A stretch of DNA of 6,543 nucleotides from Alphaproteobacteria bacterium UBA2723. Lineage in GTDB: Bacteria; Pseudomonadota; Alphaproteobacteria; RF32; CAG-239. The stretch lies in assembly GCA_002353835.1 (NCBI GenBank), contig DEKL01000044.1, positions 258 to 6,800 of the forward strand, given 5' to 3'. A model generated the notes under the pieces. That model was not told the DNA's origin and made no database searches. It saw nothing but the letters and a program-made list of their open reading frames with translations. This document shows, piece after piece, positions 5,455 to 6,543 of this stretch. The stretch's first letter is position 1. The number at the start of each line of letters is the position of its first letter. The translations under genes and the position numbers were made by a program.

Positions 5455-6543
5455 TTAGTAGTTACGATCCTCTATTGATATATCATAAGTTATCTCACCC
5501 CACTGATATTTGTCACCATTATGTATGATATGGCCATCAATCTTATACTGAGATGTATTCCAGTATGGAAATTGTGTTGAACTACCACAGTCCTGAATCT
5601 TGTGTGTTGTAGTATAACCATTAGATAAGTATTCTGGACCTCTATAATTACAGGTGTTTGAAGCATTGAGGTATCCACTCCATTCAACAGAAGGTGAACT
5701 AAGTATACCGGACGGATTTGTTACATTCATTGTCCACGTTACCGTCCAAATAGGGCAATAGCGACCTCCAGAATACGGATAGACCCATCCGTCGCATGTA
5801 ATACGACCGACAATACTAATTTTTCCGACTTGGGTAATACAACAAGTGTATCCATTTAATGTCTTGATTGTTTTACCTGAGCAACTGGAAGATTCTTTGC
5901 AGCCGGTAGCAGCATAACAAATAAGGTTTCCCCCACTGCTTCCTGATGCAGCAGTGTAGCTACCAACCGTAAAGTATGCACTATCAATTGATGATGATGC
6001 AACATATGGGCTCTTACATTGTGCTGAAGTACAACTCATACCGCCAAATGATACAGATGTCATTGCATAGGCGTATGTTGTATTTACATTCTGATAGAAG
6101 CCACTCGTACAACCTGTCGGCTTATAACAATCACTATGGCTCGGATCTTGAGAAAGATTCATAAAGGCTTGAGTCATACTCCACCCTGTTGCATTGTCCA
6201 ACTGCTTGTAGTAACCTGTTGAACAACTGGACTTACAATCCTTATAGCAAGTATATGAGCCATAAGAGAAGGAAGTACAGGTCTTACCGGATGGGATAGA
6301 TGATTCATATCCACCCTCAGAACAAGAGCATGCCGTAGAGCTTGCGCCTGTATAACAGGTCTTGCCACCATAGCTCTTGGTCGTTGAGCCAGTTCCTTTA
6401 TAACCACTTGAGCTACATCCGTAATTTTGGTTAGATGTGTAGTAACCGCCCTCAGAACAAGAGCATGCTGTATCAGAACCTGTATAGTAACATGTACTAC
6501 CGCCATAGGTTAAACTTGTGGAGTTTGTTCTCTTGTAACCACT
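5455..6543 (-). CDS. Cysteine-rich repeat protein, probably secreted or surface-exposed (C-terminal part)
   Basis: Minus-strand frame open from the right edge to TAA at 5457-5455, giving the last 362 residues; the start and any signal peptide lie outside. I do not recognise a family. The first roughly 110 residues are tandem 45-residue repeats rich in Cys, Ser, Gly and Tyr with core TACSCSEGGY, followed by shorter degenerate units (TCYKDCKSSCSTGYY). A middle part (about 120-240) keeps spaced cysteines (GGMSCTSAQCKSPY, CYAATGCKESSSC). The last roughly 120 residues have fewer cysteines and look beta-rich, with many Trp/Tyr/Thr (IWTVTWTMNVTNPSG), perhaps an Ig-like or adhesin-type domain. Many cysteines with no catalytic motif suggest a disulphide-rich extracytoplasmic protein; this is inference. 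A TTG at 6201 is not taken as the start because the frame and repeats continue upstream without interruption. A strong terminator follows the gene. Confidence 0.75.
   Translation of the reverse strand, partial: SGYKRTNSTSLTYGGSTCYYTGSDTACSCSEGGYYTSNQNYGCSSSGYKGTGSTTKSYGGKTCYTGASSTACSCSEGGYESSIPSGKTCTSFSYGSYTCYKDCKSSCSTGYYKQLDNATGWSMTQAFMNLSQDPSHSDCYKPTGCTSGFYQNVNTTYAYAMTSVSFGGMSCTSAQCKSPYVASSSIDSAYFTVGSYTAASGSSGGNLICYAATGCKESSSCSGKTIKTLNGYTCCITQVGKISIVGRITCDGWVYPYSGGRYCPIWTVTWTMNVTNPSGILSSPSVEWSGYLNASNTCNYRGPEYLSNGYTTTHKIQDCGSSTQFPYWNTSQYKIDGHIIHNGDKYQWGEITYDISIEDRNY
6271..6540 (-). repeat. Two in-frame 135-bp tandem repeats within the Cys-rich gene
   Basis: Unit A (6540-6406) and unit B (6405-6271) each encode 45 residues starting GYK, with shared YGG.TCY and TACSCSEGGY. 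The 20-base stretch CCCTCAGAACAAGAGCATGC is identical at 6449-6468 and 6314-6333, exactly 135 bases apart. That points to recent duplication or gene conversion within the array, which probably continues past the right edge. Confidence 0.8.

Noticed and set aside
6199..6201. TTG as start of a 248-residue minus-strand protein
   Set aside because: The frame continues open for 114 more codons to the window edge with homologous Cys-rich repeats, so this is an internal Leu codon.
6174..6506. Minus-strand frame of 110 codons overlapping the Cys-rich gene
   Set aside because: It is another frame of the same strand inside a repetitive gene, with no supporting motif or RBS.

Overview
The window looks like a piece of an AT-rich alphaproteobacterial chromosome, probably from an uncultured host-associated or gut-type lineage. 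The main evidence is the pairing of a mitofilin/Mic60-like membrane protein gene with hemY, placed divergently from tsaD. That neighbourhood is known from alphaproteobacteria, where hemC and hemD usually also sit between tsaD and the mitofilin-like gene. They are absent here. The lineage assignment is inferred from gene content and order only.

Layout: (1) 1-898, minus strand: tsaD, lacking its C-terminal end at the window edge. (2) 899-992: AT-rich divergent promoter region. (3) 993-4900, plus strand: a tight three-gene unit of a Mic60-like protein, a HemY-like TPR protein with a C-terminal zinc ribbon (8-nt overlap), and an ADP-dependent glucokinase/phosphofructokinase family enzyme (7-nt gap). 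The first two are inner-membrane proteins that probably work together at the envelope. The third is a sugar kinase family best known from archaea and animals. (4) 4901-5454: a gap of about 550 bases with no convincing protein gene but much structure. It holds a GTCATTG...GAAGCAATC dispersed-repeat-like element and what looks like a complete minus-strand non-coding RNA gene. That gene has a TTGACA promoter with an A/T-rich UP-like tract, two tandem long-stem hairpins each exposing the loop motif TCTCCCTCCCTAAAAAA, and an intrinsic terminator whose hairpin pairs fully only in the minus-strand RNA. A second, bidirectional terminator follows the next gene. (5) 5455-6543, minus strand: the C-terminal 362 residues of a Cys/Ser/Gly/Tyr-rich, probably secreted, repeat protein that is open to the right edge.

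The most interesting item is the putative small RNA at about 4974-5302. Its duplicated, unpaired CU-rich loops mimic the anti-Shine-Dalgarno sequence. Each loop contains a perfect 10-nt complement (CTCCCTAAAA) to the ribosome-binding site of the nearby Mic60-like gene (TTTTAGGGAG, 974-983). This resembles in concept the tandem CUCCUCCC-loop 'cuckoo' RNAs of Rhodobacter, though I cannot show homology.
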